From NCBI GenBank assembly GCA_026712885.1, contig JAPOPO010000363.1, positions 1-6,675 on the forward strand: DNA of 6,675 nucleotides, written 5' to 3'. The notes under the pieces were generated by a model. The model searched no databases. It worked only from the letters and a program-made list of their open reading frames with translations, and was not told where the DNA came from. Below are positions 1-6,034 of this stretch, piece after piece. The stretch is from Rhodospirillales bacterium (GTDB lineage: Bacteria > Pseudomonadota > Alphaproteobacteria > UBA828). Each line of letters begins with the position of its first letter. Positions within the stretch are counted from its first letter, which is position 1. The translations under genes and the position numbers were made by a program.

Positions 1-1
1 C

Positions 2-721
2 CTGGAAGTCCGCCCTGCGGGGGACATACCGCTCGAGGTCGCGCTGGAGAGGCTGGAGACGGGCGTGGTGCAGGCGGTGGAGGGGCGCGGGTTGCCGCCG
101 GGGGGGAAGATCCGGCTGTCCGGCACCGCCGACGACCTCGAGGCGACGTGGGACGCGATGGCGATCAATCTGGTGGTCGCCATCGCGATCGTCTACCTCA
201 TCATGGCCGTGCTCTTCGAGAGCTTCGTCTATCCCTTCGTCATCATGCTCTCGGTGCCCCTCGCCGCTGCAGGCGGAGTGCTGGGGCTTGCGGTGGTCAA
301 CACCTACACCTTCCAGCCGCTCGACATGCTGACGCTTCTCGGCTTCGTCATCCTGGTCGGCATCGTCGTCAACAACGCGATTCTGCTCGTCCATCAGACC
401 CTGTTCCACATGCGCGAAGAGCAGATGGCGGTTGCCGATGCGATCACGACGGCGACCAGGAACCGGATTCGGCCGATCTTCATGTCGACGCTCACCAGCG
501 TGTTCGGCATGTTGCCGCTGGTGCTGTTCCCCGGTGCGGGCTCCGAGCTCTACCGCGGCCTCGGCTCGGTGGTGATCGGCGGCCTCGCGCTCTCTGCCGT
601 GCTCACGTTGCTGATCGTCCCGCCGCTACTGGCAGTGGTCGCGACACGTCAGCAGCGCAAGCGCGAGAGGCTGGGCACGGGCCTTGACGAACCCGCACCG
701 CGCGGGACCAGCGCGGAGTGA
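2..721 (+). CDS. RND-family efflux transporter permease subunit, C-terminal part (5' end outside window)
   Basis: Inner-membrane pump subunit of the resistance-nodulation-division superfamily, which exports substrates using the proton gradient, normally with a periplasmic adaptor and an outer-membrane channel. The reading frame is open from the left edge, so only the last 239 residues are visible. They start in the end of the second periplasmic porter domain and continue through five hydrophobic segments matching TM8-TM12 (visible residues about 53-70, 77-101, 108-131, 160-180 and 185-212). Landmarks are LFESFVYPFVIMLSVPLA, GIVVNNAILLVH, the RIRPIFMST loop, and GMLPLVLFPGAGSELYRGLG, all clearly AcrB-like. 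At the position of the AcrB proton-relay lysine (GLSAKNA) this protein has Asn (GIVVNNA), as in several non-AcrB branches. A charged tail of about 25 residues ends the protein. The stop TGA overlaps the nfi start. The family is certain; substrate and subfamily cannot be told from this half. Confidence 0.94.
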   Translation: MEVRPAGDIPLEVALERLETGVVQAVEGRGLPPGGKIRLSGTADDLEATWDAMAINLVVAIAIVYLIMAVLFESFVYPFVIMLSVPLAAAGGVLGLAVVNTYTFQPLDMLTLLGFVILVGIVVNNAILLVHQTLFHMREEQMAVADAITTATRNRIRPIFMSTLTSVFGMLPLVLFPGAGSELYRGLGSVVIGGLALSAVLTLLIVPPLLAVVATRQQRKRERLGTGLDEPAPRGTSAE

Positions 722-1431
722 GGGCAAAGACCGCCGCGCCGCTCCACGCGTGGGACCTGCTGCCGAAAGACGCCATCTCGTTACAGAAGGCGCTCGCCGG
801 CGCGGTGGTCCGCTCCAACCGCTTCGGCTCCGGCGGGCGGCGTGCGGTCAGGCATGTCGCCGGCGTCGACGCTGCCTTCGCCGATGGCGGGCGGATCATC
901 CGGGCCGCGGCGGTGCTGCTGGACTATCCCGGATTGGACGTGACGGAGAAAATTCTGATCGAGCGCCCGACCACCTTTCCCTACGTGCCAGGGCTGCTCT
1001 CCTTCCGCGAAGTGCCGGCGCTGCTGGAGGCGCTCTGGCAACTTCCGGCGGCGCCCGATCTGATCCTCTGCGACGGTCACGGTTATGCCCATCCGCGCCG
1101 CTTCGGGCTCGCCTGCCATCTCGGGCTCTGGCTGGACACGCCCACCATCGGGGTCGCAAAGTCGAGGCTCACCGGCTCCCATGAAGAGCCCGGCGTTGCG
1201 AAGGGTGATGTCTCGTGGCTGCTCGCTGACAAGGGCCTACGGCCTGGCGAGCGGATCGGCGCCGTGCTGCGGACCCGCGAGCGTGTGAGGCCGGTCTACG
1301 TCTCGGCCGGTCACCGGGTCTCGCTGAGAGCTGCGGTGGCGTTGACCCTCGGTTGCACCACACGCTATCGACTGCCCGAGCCGACACGACTTGCCGACAA
1401 GCTTTCTAAAGCGCACCGGGACGGGGGTTGA
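718..1431 (+). CDS. nfi: Endonuclease V (deoxyinosine 3' endonuclease)
   Basis: DNA-repair nuclease that recognises deoxyinosine from adenine deamination, and some other lesions, and nicks the second phosphodiester bond 3' of the lesion using Mg2+. At 237 residues it is slightly longer than the E. coli enzyme (about 223). Family motifs appear in order: HVAGVDAAF with catalytic Asp51, the PYVPG lesion-wedge motif at 88-92 followed by LLSFREVPAL with Glu98, CDGHGYAHPRRFG with Asp119, TIGVAKSRL at 142-151, SAGHRVSL with His199, and the closing YRLPEPTRLAD. The catalytic set looks complete, so the enzyme is predicted to be active. The GTG at 718 is the only usable start: an in-frame TGA lies at 685-687 and no other start codon falls between. 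It shares GTGA with the stop of the efflux gene, which points to translational coupling; only a weak GGAG abuts the start. Pairing with an efflux pump has no obvious functional logic. Confidence 0.95.
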   Translation: MRAKTAAPLHAWDLLPKDAISLQKALAGAVVRSNRFGSGGRRAVRHVAGVDAAFADGGRIIRAAAVLLDYPGLDVTEKILIERPTTFPYVPGLLSFREVPALLEALWQLPAAPDLILCDGHGYAHPRRFGLACHLGLWLDTPTIGVAKSRLTGSHEEPGVAKGDVSWLLADKGLRPGERIGAVLRTRERVRPVYVSAGHRVSLRAAVALTLGCTTRYRLPEPTRLADKLSKAHRDGG

Positions 1432-1436
1432 TAGAG

Positions 1437-1458
1437 GGTAGGCGGTCTCTCGCCTGCC
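1437..1458. terminator. Short hairpin between convergent genes, possible terminator
   Basis: GGTAGGCG (1437-1444) can pair with CGCCTGCC (1451-1458) across a six-base loop; the stem has eight pairs, one of them G-T. It sits in the 60-base gap between the convergent ends of nfi and the small minus-strand gene, where a bidirectional terminator would be expected. Neither side carries a T-run, so intrinsic termination is only a suggestion from position and structure. Confidence 0.35.
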
Positions 1459-1491
1459 GCGCGCCGGCTTAACCGACGGGCGGGCCTGTCG

Positions 1492-1731
1492 TCACGGCAG
1501 AGCGGTATCCTCCTCGCCCGCGCCATCGCCGTCGCCTTCAGCGACCGCGTTCCCGCTGCCCAGGTCAGCCGCGGCGTCGTCGGAGGCTCCGTCCTCTACC
1601 ACTTGCCCCGATTTCTCCTGCCGTCTGAGCTCCGCTCGTTCGGCCTTCAGCTTGGCGCGCTCGGCCTTTCTCGCGGCCTTGCTGCGCTCCCGTTCGAGGC
1701 GGGCGAAGCGGTAGTTAGGCTTGCGTGCCAT
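1492..1731 (-). CDS. Small charge-polarised protein of unknown function (79 aa)
   Basis: I cannot assign a function. The start MARKPNYRFARLERER resembles short Lys/Arg-rich proteins annotated as hypothetical in many proteobacteria (MA[KR]KPNYxFEKxxKE type), so it is probably a conserved family and not a chance ORF. Residues 1-40 hold 16 Lys/Arg against 6 Glu and look like a continuous charged helix or coiled coil. Residues 41-79 hold 11 Asp/Glu and no Lys/Arg, are rich in Gly and Ala, and are probably disordered. There is no signal peptide or membrane segment. The ATG is preceded by AGGAA at 1736-1740 with a four-base spacer, which supports this start. The gene follows cspA on the same strand after 139 bases and converges with nfi. 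Nucleic-acid binding by the basic half is an inference from charge alone. Confidence 0.8.
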   Translation of the reverse strand: MARKPNYRFARLERERSKAARKAERAKLKAERAELRRQEKSGQVVEDGASDDAAADLGSGNAVAEGDGDGAGEEDTALP

Positions 1732-1750
1732 TCGGTTCCTATTGGCCTGG

Positions 1751-1775
1751 CGGGCGCGCCTGCGAGGCGCGCCCG
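1751..1775. terminator. Perfect 10-bp hairpin upstream of the small gene
   Basis: CGGGCGCGCC (1751-1760) and GGCGCGCCCG (1766-1775) are exact reverse complements around the five-base loop TGCGA. In the minus-strand transcript the hairpin lies about 95 bases after the cspA stop and ends ten bases before the AGGAA ribosome site of the small gene. There is no T-run on either side. It could stop or attenuate cspA read-through, protect a processed 3' end, or shape the leader of the small gene. The structure is plain; the role is inferred. Confidence 0.5.
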
Positions 1776-1824
1776 TTCACCGTCGCGTCGCGGGTTCCGC
1801 CGGCGACGGGTGACACTGGGTCTC

Positions 1825-1844
1825 CCGGCAGCGCTTGCTGCCGG
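1825..1844. terminator. Perfect 8-bp hairpin 26 bases after the cspA stop
   Basis: CCGGCAGC (1825-1832) and GCTGCCGG (1837-1844) pair perfectly around a four-base loop. Its distance past the cspA stop is typical of a transcription terminator or a stabilising 3'-UTR stem for a short abundant mRNA. In the cspA direction the stem is followed by GAGACCC, not a T-run; the T-containing flank TATTTG is on the wrong side. It is therefore not a classical Rho-independent terminator. Confidence 0.42.
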
Positions 1845-1870
1845 TATTTGATGGGAAAGACTGTCGGGGC

Positions 1871-2080
1871 TCAGTCCAAAACGACCAAGTTCTCCGCCGA
1901 CGCTCTGCCATCTCGCCCAGGCGTCAGTTCGAATTCGACCTTCTGGCCCTCGCGCAAATTGGTGAGACCTGCCCGCTCTACCGCGGAAATATGGACGAAT
2001 GCGTCCTTGGACCCGTCGCTCGGCTGAATGAAGCCGTAGCCTTTGACCGAGTTAAACCACTTCACCGTTCCAGTCGCCAT
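1871..2080 (-). CDS. Cold-shock protein, CspA family (69 aa)
   Basis: Single-domain cold-shock protein: a five-stranded OB-fold that binds single-stranded RNA and DNA and acts as an RNA chaperone in the cytoplasm. The 69 residues match the usual family length. The start MATGTVKWFNSVKGYGFIQP contains RNP1 (KGYGFI, 13-18, with aromatic Tyr15 and Phe17), and DAFVHISAV (26-34) is RNP2 with Phe28 and His30. LREGQKVEFEL and ASAENLVVL complete the domain. Trp8 is present. An upstream in-frame ATG at 2128 would add 16 residues, but AGGAG at 2086-2090, five bases before the ATG at 2080, and the canonical N-terminus decide the start. The 211 bases upstream carry leader structure and dyads listed separately. 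Whether it is cold-induced cannot be told; many alphaproteobacterial paralogues respond to other signals. The family is certain, the paralogue is not, so no specific symbol is given. Confidence 0.97.
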   Translation of the reverse strand: MATGTVKWFNSVKGYGFIQPSDGSKDAFVHISAVERAGLTNLREGQKVEFELTPGRDGRASAENLVVLD

Positions 2081-2085
2081 GACTA

Positions 2086-2090
2086 CTCCT
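2086..2090 (-). promoter_or_regulatory. Ribosome binding site of the cold-shock gene
   Basis: AGGAG on the minus strand, inside the longer purine run GAGAGGAG, lies five bases before the ATG at 2080. It is the best Shine-Dalgarno match in the window and fixes the short 69-residue start over the upstream ATG at 2128. Confidence 0.85.
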
Positions 2091-2106
2091 CTCGCAAAGT
2101 TAAGCG

Positions 2107-2134
2107 CCCGCGCCGCGCTGAGCGGCATCGCGGG
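2107..2134 (-). promoter_or_regulatory. Predicted stem-loop in the cspA leader
   Basis: Two adjoining stems pair perfectly: an outer CCCGC (2107-2111) with GCGGG (2130-2134), and an inner GCCGC (2112-2116) with GCGGC (2122-2126). The loop has five bases and there is a three-base bulge at 2127-2129. The element lies 27-54 bases before the cspA start codon, so it should be in the mRNA leader. Flanking GCGCCC (2104-2109) and GGGCGC (2141-2146) offer an alternative pairing that would disrupt the outer stem. Structured leaders are common in cspA-type mRNAs and can act in cold control. The pairing is visible; a regulatory role is inferred. Confidence 0.5.
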
Positions 2135-2162
2135 TGTTAAGGGCGCAGCGTGTCTCTAGAGT

Positions 2163-2176
2163 AGCTTGGCCAAGCT
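2163..2176. promoter_or_regulatory. Perfect 14-bp palindrome upstream of cspA, candidate operator
   Basis: AGCTTGGCCAAGCT is identical to its own reverse complement. It has no loop, so it suits binding by a dimeric protein better than an RNA hairpin. It lies 83-96 bases before the cspA start, where a promoter would be expected. I could not find a convincing sigma-70 pair there; the weak candidate on the minus strand is CTGACT, 19 bases, TACTCT, in which the palindrome falls in the spacer. I do not recognise the regulator. Confidence 0.35.
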
Positions 2177-2241
2177 GGAGCCAGTCAGCGAAGATACATC
2201 AAGGTCACGTGCAACCGACGGGCCCTTGTTGGGCTATTGTC

Positions 2242-2280
2242 GCGCGCTTTGCAAGGGGTTTCGCGCCTTGCAATGCGCGC
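2242..2280. repeat. 15-bp inverted repeat in the heparinase-cspA intergenic region
   Basis: GCGCGCTTTGCAAGG (2242-2256) and CCTTGCAATGCGCGC (2266-2280) are reverse complements at 14 of 15 positions (mismatch T2248/T2274) around the nine-base centre at 2257-2265. Because TTGCAA is itself palindromic, the same bases also form a direct repeat, CGCGCTTTGCAA (2243-2254) and CGCGCCTTGCAA (2262-2273), with a 19-base period. It begins eleven bases past the heparinase stop on the minus strand, so a terminator stem is the first guess, but the downstream flank GACAATAG has no T-run. An operator upstream of cspA is the alternative. Confidence 0.55.
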
Positions 2281-2291
2281 CGAAAAATCCC

Positions 2292-3956
2292 TTAGCTGCC
2301 CTTGGGCAGGAGCTTGAGCGCCCACTTGACCGTGGTCGTGTCCTCGATCGGGCCGATCAGCGTGACCTGAGATGTCCGCCGCCGAGTCGCACCGTCCCCG
2401 GCATAGACGCTTTCGTCGATGCTCATCGAGGCGCCGGCGGCACGCATCTGCCAGACCGCGCCACTCTGGAGCCGCAAGAGGACGGCGCGCCGATCCTCCG
2501 TCATCGCGCAGCGCACGTCCGGATGCAGGTGGAAGCGCACCGCGAACTGGCGCCCTCGCCGCCGCCGTTGCCGCAAATGTGTGAGCGTGTCCTCGCCGCG
2601 TACGTCGGCGCCCTCGGCGCCCGCATAGAGTCTGCGCTTATGGATCAGGCCCAGCGCGTCCAGGTAGCCGTCGTGGTCGGCATCGATCCAGGTGGCACCA
2701 TCCTGATCGCGCCGCTCCACCTTCACCGTGTTCGGGCCTTCCCCAATGCTGCCGTCCACACCGAGGTTTGCGGAGTTGGTGTCGTCCACGATGAGCGTGC
2801 TGTGGGCCGCCGTGCCTCGGAGCGCCTCGCGCCAGCCGTCATCGGGTCCGCGCCAGCCACCGCAATTGACGACGAGGCGCTCCCGGCCCGCGCTCAACTC
2901 GAAACTCAACGTGCCGGCGTGCGCCGAGCGCCCGGTGGCTGACGGCGCACCCGTATCCGCGATCAGGGTGGCGTGTCTGCCCTCGATCCGCCGGAATCCG
3001 ACTTCGGGTGCGTCAAGCGGAGCAGCGCCGCTGCCCGCCCCGCCTCGGCTCAGGGCGAGGTCAATCAGCCCGCACTCCTCCTCAAGGCCGCCGTTGAAGA
3101 GCGCCAGGCCACCGTCGCCGTGGCGAAACAGGCGCAGCGTCGGGGCGAGCCGGGCAATGCTCTCCGAGAGCGCAGGCCAGCCCGGGCGCTCCGTGGCTTC
3201 GAGAGTCGCGCGCAGCCCCGCGAGGCACCAAAGCGTCTCAAGCTGTGCCGAGGGGTTCCTCTCGATATGGCCGCCGTCGCCGAGCACCTGCTTCGCCAGC
3301 GCCGCTTCCAAGAGCTTATGGCCCTGGGAAATGCGGCGCTCGCCTTCGGGGAGGCATAACCCGGTCTCGATCAGCCCCTTGCATGCAATCAGCTGCGGCA
3401 GCCCATCCGCCGCATTGCGCACGGTGCGCGCCAGGTGATTGGCTTGGAGTCCGAGCGCCTGGTGGAAGCGCCGGTCGAACTCGTCGTCAGCGCCCTGCAA
3501 CAAGAATTCGCTGTGGGCGAGCCAGGCCGAGAGGCGCCGCGCGAGGGATTCCGGTCCCCACGCCGCTGCCGCGCTTCCGATTGTGCGATGTTGCTGCAGC
3601 CAGTCGAGCACCAGCGAGCGGCCACGCTCTGCCGCCGGGCCGGTGCCTGCCGCGCGCAGGTCGCGCAACCAGGCGAAGCCGTGGAGTTCGCCGAGCCAGT
3701 ATTCGCCAGCATCCTGATGACGCCAGGGCGCATCGCCGCGTTCGCCGACCTCGGCGGCACGAACCGTTTGGCCGCCGAACTCGTAAAGCCCGCCGACCAG
3801 CGTCTCGCCTCGCCCGGCGACCCCCGGCACGAGATCGATCGGCCGGTGCAGCAGGTCCAACGTATCGGCCTGGTCATCCTGCCCGGATGCGCGGCTGCGG
3901 AGCCGCCGCAGGGCACCGAGAAAGCCCTCTGAGGCCGGCTCGTCCCGCGCGCCCAT
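2292..3956 (-). CDS. Heparinase II/III family protein (554 aa)
   Basis: Predicted polysaccharide-lyase-like protein with the two-part heparinase II/III layout. An all-helical N-terminal half (about 70-300) includes GEYWLGELHGFAWLRDL and the family signature DGGHIERNPS at 227-236. A beta-rich C-terminal half (about 325-550) includes GTAAHSTLIVDDTNSA at 381-396 with conserved His385, DHDGY at 427-431 and RFHLHPDV at 474-481. An opening block, RPIDLVPGVAGRGETLVGG then YEFGGQTV, is typical of the alphaproteobacterial branch. No signal peptide or lipobox is seen, so it is probably cytoplasmic, unlike secreted heparinases; its substrate is unknown and lyase activity is not proven. The ATG at 3956 is the only start because an in-frame TAG lies at 3960-3962; no good ribosome site precedes it. 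It follows rpe by 13 bases, so it is probably the last gene of the rsmB-rpe operon. In relatives I recall purH after it; here cspA follows. Confidence 0.9.
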   Translation of the reverse strand: MGARDEPASEGFLGALRRLRSRASGQDDQADTLDLLHRPIDLVPGVAGRGETLVGGLYEFGGQTVRAAEVGERGDAPWRHQDAGEYWLGELHGFAWLRDLRAAGTGPAAERGRSLVLDWLQQHRTIGSAAAAWGPESLARRLSAWLAHSEFLLQGADDEFDRRFHQALGLQANHLARTVRNAADGLPQLIACKGLIETGLCLPEGERRISQGHKLLEAALAKQVLGDGGHIERNPSAQLETLWCLAGLRATLEATERPGWPALSESIARLAPTLRLFRHGDGGLALFNGGLEEECGLIDLALSRGGAGSGAAPLDAPEVGFRRIEGRHATLIADTGAPSATGRSAHAGTLSFELSAGRERLVVNCGGWRGPDDGWREALRGTAAHSTLIVDDTNSANLGVDGSIGEGPNTVKVERRDQDGATWIDADHDGYLDALGLIHKRRLYAGAEGADVRGEDTLTHLRQRRRRGRQFAVRFHLHPDVRCAMTEDRRAVLLRLQSGAVWQMRAAGASMSIDESVYAGDGATRRRTSQVTLIGPIEDTTTVKWALKLLPKGS

Positions 3957-3969
3957 GGGCTAGGGAGGG

Positions 3970-4701
3970 CTAGGAGGCCGACGCGCCGATCGCGCGCGGC
4001 CTCGTCCGGGCGCCGTGCGGTGCTGAACGCCCCGCCTCCCCGGCTGCCCTCAGTCGCGCGATGTTACCGGAATACTCGACCTGTCCCCCGGCGAAGCTCG
4101 CCGAGCCTGCAACCAGCACATCGGCGCCCGCGCTTGTGGCGAGGCCGGCCGTGTGCTCGTCGATTCCGCCATCGACGGAGAGATCGATGGTGCGCCCGCT
4201 CGCGTCGATCAGCGCCCTGAGCGCCTCGATCTTGCCGAGCTGGCTCGGGATGAAGCGTTGGCCCCCGAATCCCGGGTTGACGCTCATCACCAGTACCAGA
4301 TCGACGTCGCCCAGAACCGGCTCGACGGCGTGGATCGGCGTCGCCGGGTTGAGTGCGATCCCCGCCCGTTTGCCCATGCTCTTGATGCGCTGGAGAGTGC
4401 GGTGCAGGTGCGCGCCAGCTTCGACATGAACGGTGATGCTGTCGGCGCCGGCCTCGGCAAACGGCTCGATATAGGGATCGACCGGCGAAACCATCAGATG
4501 AACGTCGAACGGGCGCGTGCTGTGGGGCCGGAGAGCCGCGACGACGCCTGCGCCGATGGTCAGGTTGGGCACGAAATGTCCGTCCATCACGTCGACGTGC
4601 AGCCAGTCCGCACCCGCGTCCGAGACCGCCCGCACCTCCTCGCCAAGGCGCGAAAAGTCGGCCGCTAGAACGGACGCCGCGATCCGGAGCTCCTGCTGCA
4701 T
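3970..4701 (-). CDS. rpe: Ribulose-phosphate 3-epimerase
   Basis: Interconverts D-ribulose 5-phosphate and D-xylulose 5-phosphate in the pentose phosphate pathway (and the Calvin cycle where present), in the cytoplasm. The (beta/alpha)8-barrel family motifs are all present: IAASVLAADF (Ser10), HVDVMDGHFVPNLTIG with metal ligands His35 and Asp37 and with Met39, FDVHLMV with His68, MSVNPGFGGQ at 139-148 and the phosphate-binding loop, LSVDGGI with catalytic/metal Asp177, and VAGSASF at 197-203. The frame is open further upstream, but homology begins at the ATG at 4701, 19 bases after the rsmB stop; no clear Shine-Dalgarno precedes it, so coupling to rsmB is possible. The domain ends near residue 218 (IARLRAA). 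A further 25 residues rich in Gly, Ala, Arg and Ser make the protein 243 residues against the usual 220-225. The heparinase-like gene follows after 13 bases. Confidence 0.96.
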   Translation of the reverse strand: MQQELRIAASVLAADFSRLGEEVRAVSDAGADWLHVDVMDGHFVPNLTIGAGVVAALRPHSTRPFDVHLMVSPVDPYIEPFAEAGADSITVHVEAGAHLHRTLQRIKSMGKRAGIALNPATPIHAVEPVLGDVDLVLVMSVNPGFGGQRFIPSQLGKIEALRALIDASGRTIDLSVDGGIDEHTAGLATSAGADVLVAGSASFAGGQVEYSGNIARLRAAGEAGRSAPHGARTRPRAIGASAS

Positions 4702-4720
4702 GGCGAGGTCTGGTACCAGC

Positions 4721-6034
4721 TTAGGGATGGTGCCGCAAGCGTGCGGCGTAGAAGCCGTCCATCCCGCCATATTCCGCCCAATGCGACGGCAAGGTGCGCA
4801 GATCGCCGACCGCCGTGACGGCCTCGCGGAGGCCCGGAATCTCGTCCGCCAGCACCGGAAGGCGGGCAAACTTGGGCGAGGACGCGAGAAGTGCGTCCAC
4901 TTGGCGCTCGCATTCTTCGGGCTGGAGCGAGCAGCTCACGTAGACCAGGAGACCCCCCGGCGCCACCATGGTGGCGGCACGGGCGAGCAGCCGGCCCTGC
5001 AGGGCTGCGAGGCGACCCACGTCGGCGGGGCCGCGGAGGGGCGGAATATCGGGATGGCGCCGAATCGTCCCGGTCGCGGTGCAGGGCGCATCGAGGAGCA
5101 CCATGTCGACTTGCGCCGGTGGGCTCCATTCCAGAGCATCGGCTTCGACGATCTCGGCCTCGAGGCGGAGCCGGCCGAGATTCTCCCTGAGCCGGGCGAG
5201 GCGAGAGGCGGAGCGGTCGAGGGCGATAACCCGCGCGCCGGCCGTAGCGAGTTGCGCGGTCTTGCCGCCGGGGGCGGCGCCGATCTCCAGCACGCGCTTG
5301 TCCGCGACCGGGCCGAGCAGGCGGGCCGGTAGCGCCGCTGCCGCATCCTGCACCCACCCCTCCCCCGCCTCGTAGCCCGCGAGCCGCGGCACCTTGCCGG
5401 CGCCGCGCAGCCGGAGCGTGCCTGCGGGCAGACGTTGCGCACCGAGCGTGGCGCGCAGCGCCTCGGCACGGTCCTCCGCGTCGGAGACCGGCGAGAGGTC
5501 GAGCGGCGGTTCACCCAGATGGGCCTCGGCGATGGCCCGGCAGGTTGCCTCGCCGTAGGCTTCGGTCCAGCTATTCCAGAGCCAGTCCGGGGTATTGAGG
5601 CGGGGCGCGTCGAGCTCGGCGATTGCGCCGTGCTCGCGGCTGGCGCGGCGCAGCACCGCGTTGACGAGCCCGCGATAGGGCGCGAGCCGCGGTCCGTGCG
5701 CCAGCGCGACGGTGCTCGCCACAGCCGCGTGCGCGGGCGTTTCCAGAAAGGCGAGCTGGCAGACCCCGAGGCGCAGCACGTCTTGCACCGGCCCCCGCCG
5801 CGCGGGGAGCGGATGGTCCATGAGCCCGGCCAGAAAGGTATCGATCTGCCCGAGGCGGCGGAGTGTGGTGAGCAGGAGCAGGCGCGCGAAGGCGGTATCG
5901 CGGGAGTCCAACGCATCCAACCCCGGCGCGTCCGCCAGCGCCTGATCCACGGTGCGGCCCCGGCGCAGAATCGCGCCCAAAGCATGGGCCGCAGCCGCGC
6001 GCGCGTCGCGCGACGGACTACTGGTCGACGACAA
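4721..6034 (-). CDS. rsmB: 16S rRNA (cytosine-967-C5)-methyltransferase RsmB
   Basis: SAM-dependent methyltransferase that makes m5C967 in 16S rRNA. With the start chosen it has 437 residues, normal for the family. Residues about 8-135 form the NusB-like RNA-binding domain (ARAAAAHALGAIL to YRGLVNAVLRRA). The catalytic domain follows: the SAM-binding motif VLEIGAAPGGKT at 248-259, ALDRSASRLARL, motif IV LLDAPCTATGTIRRHPD with Cys318, and motif VI VYVSCSLQPEECE with nucleophile Cys368. It closes with RTLPSHW and GGMDGFYAARL. The usual CAAPGGKT reads GAAPGGKT here. The frame stays open to 6181, but the extra part reads as a shadow of the upstream gene. TTG at 6034 is the only plausible start near the domain and overlaps the upstream stop by 17 bases; the start is therefore less certain than the function. 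rpe follows after 19 bases. Confidence 0.94.
   Translation of the reverse strand: MSSTSSPSRDARAAAAHALGAILRRGRTVDQALADAPGLDALDSRDTAFARLLLLTTLRRLGQIDTFLAGLMDHPLPARRGPVQDVLRLGVCQLAFLETPAHAAVASTVALAHGPRLAPYRGLVNAVLRRASREHGAIAELDAPRLNTPDWLWNSWTEAYGEATCRAIAEAHLGEPPLDLSPVSDAEDRAEALRATLGAQRLPAGTLRLRGAGKVPRLAGYEAGEGWVQDAAAALPARLLGPVADKRVLEIGAAPGGKTAQLATAGARVIALDRSASRLARLRENLGRLRLEAEIVEADALEWSPPAQVDMVLLDAPCTATGTIRRHPDIPPLRGPADVGRLAALQGRLLARAATMVAPGGLLVYVSCSLQPEECERQVDALLASSPKFARLPVLADEIPGLREAVTAVGDLRTLPSHWAEYGGMDGFYAARLRHHP

Noticed and set aside
2081..2128. 16-residue N-terminal extension of the cold-shock protein from ATG 2128
   Set aside because: The strong AGGAG site before ATG 2080 and the canonical MATGTVKWF start fit the short form; the extension overlaps the structured leader.
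2243..2273. Two CGCGCYTTGCAA copies as the start of a CRISPR or iteron array
   Set aside because: Only two copies exist, the unit is short and the period is 19 bases; no cas or replication gene is nearby.
2166..2942. 258-codon plus-strand open frame
   Set aside because: It is antisense to the heparinase-like gene and matches no family by eye; long antisense frames are common in such GC-rich DNA.
4702..4869. 56-residue N-terminal extension of Rpe
   Set aside because: It lies wholly within the rsmB 3' end in another frame and has no similarity to epimerases; homology starts at Met 4701.
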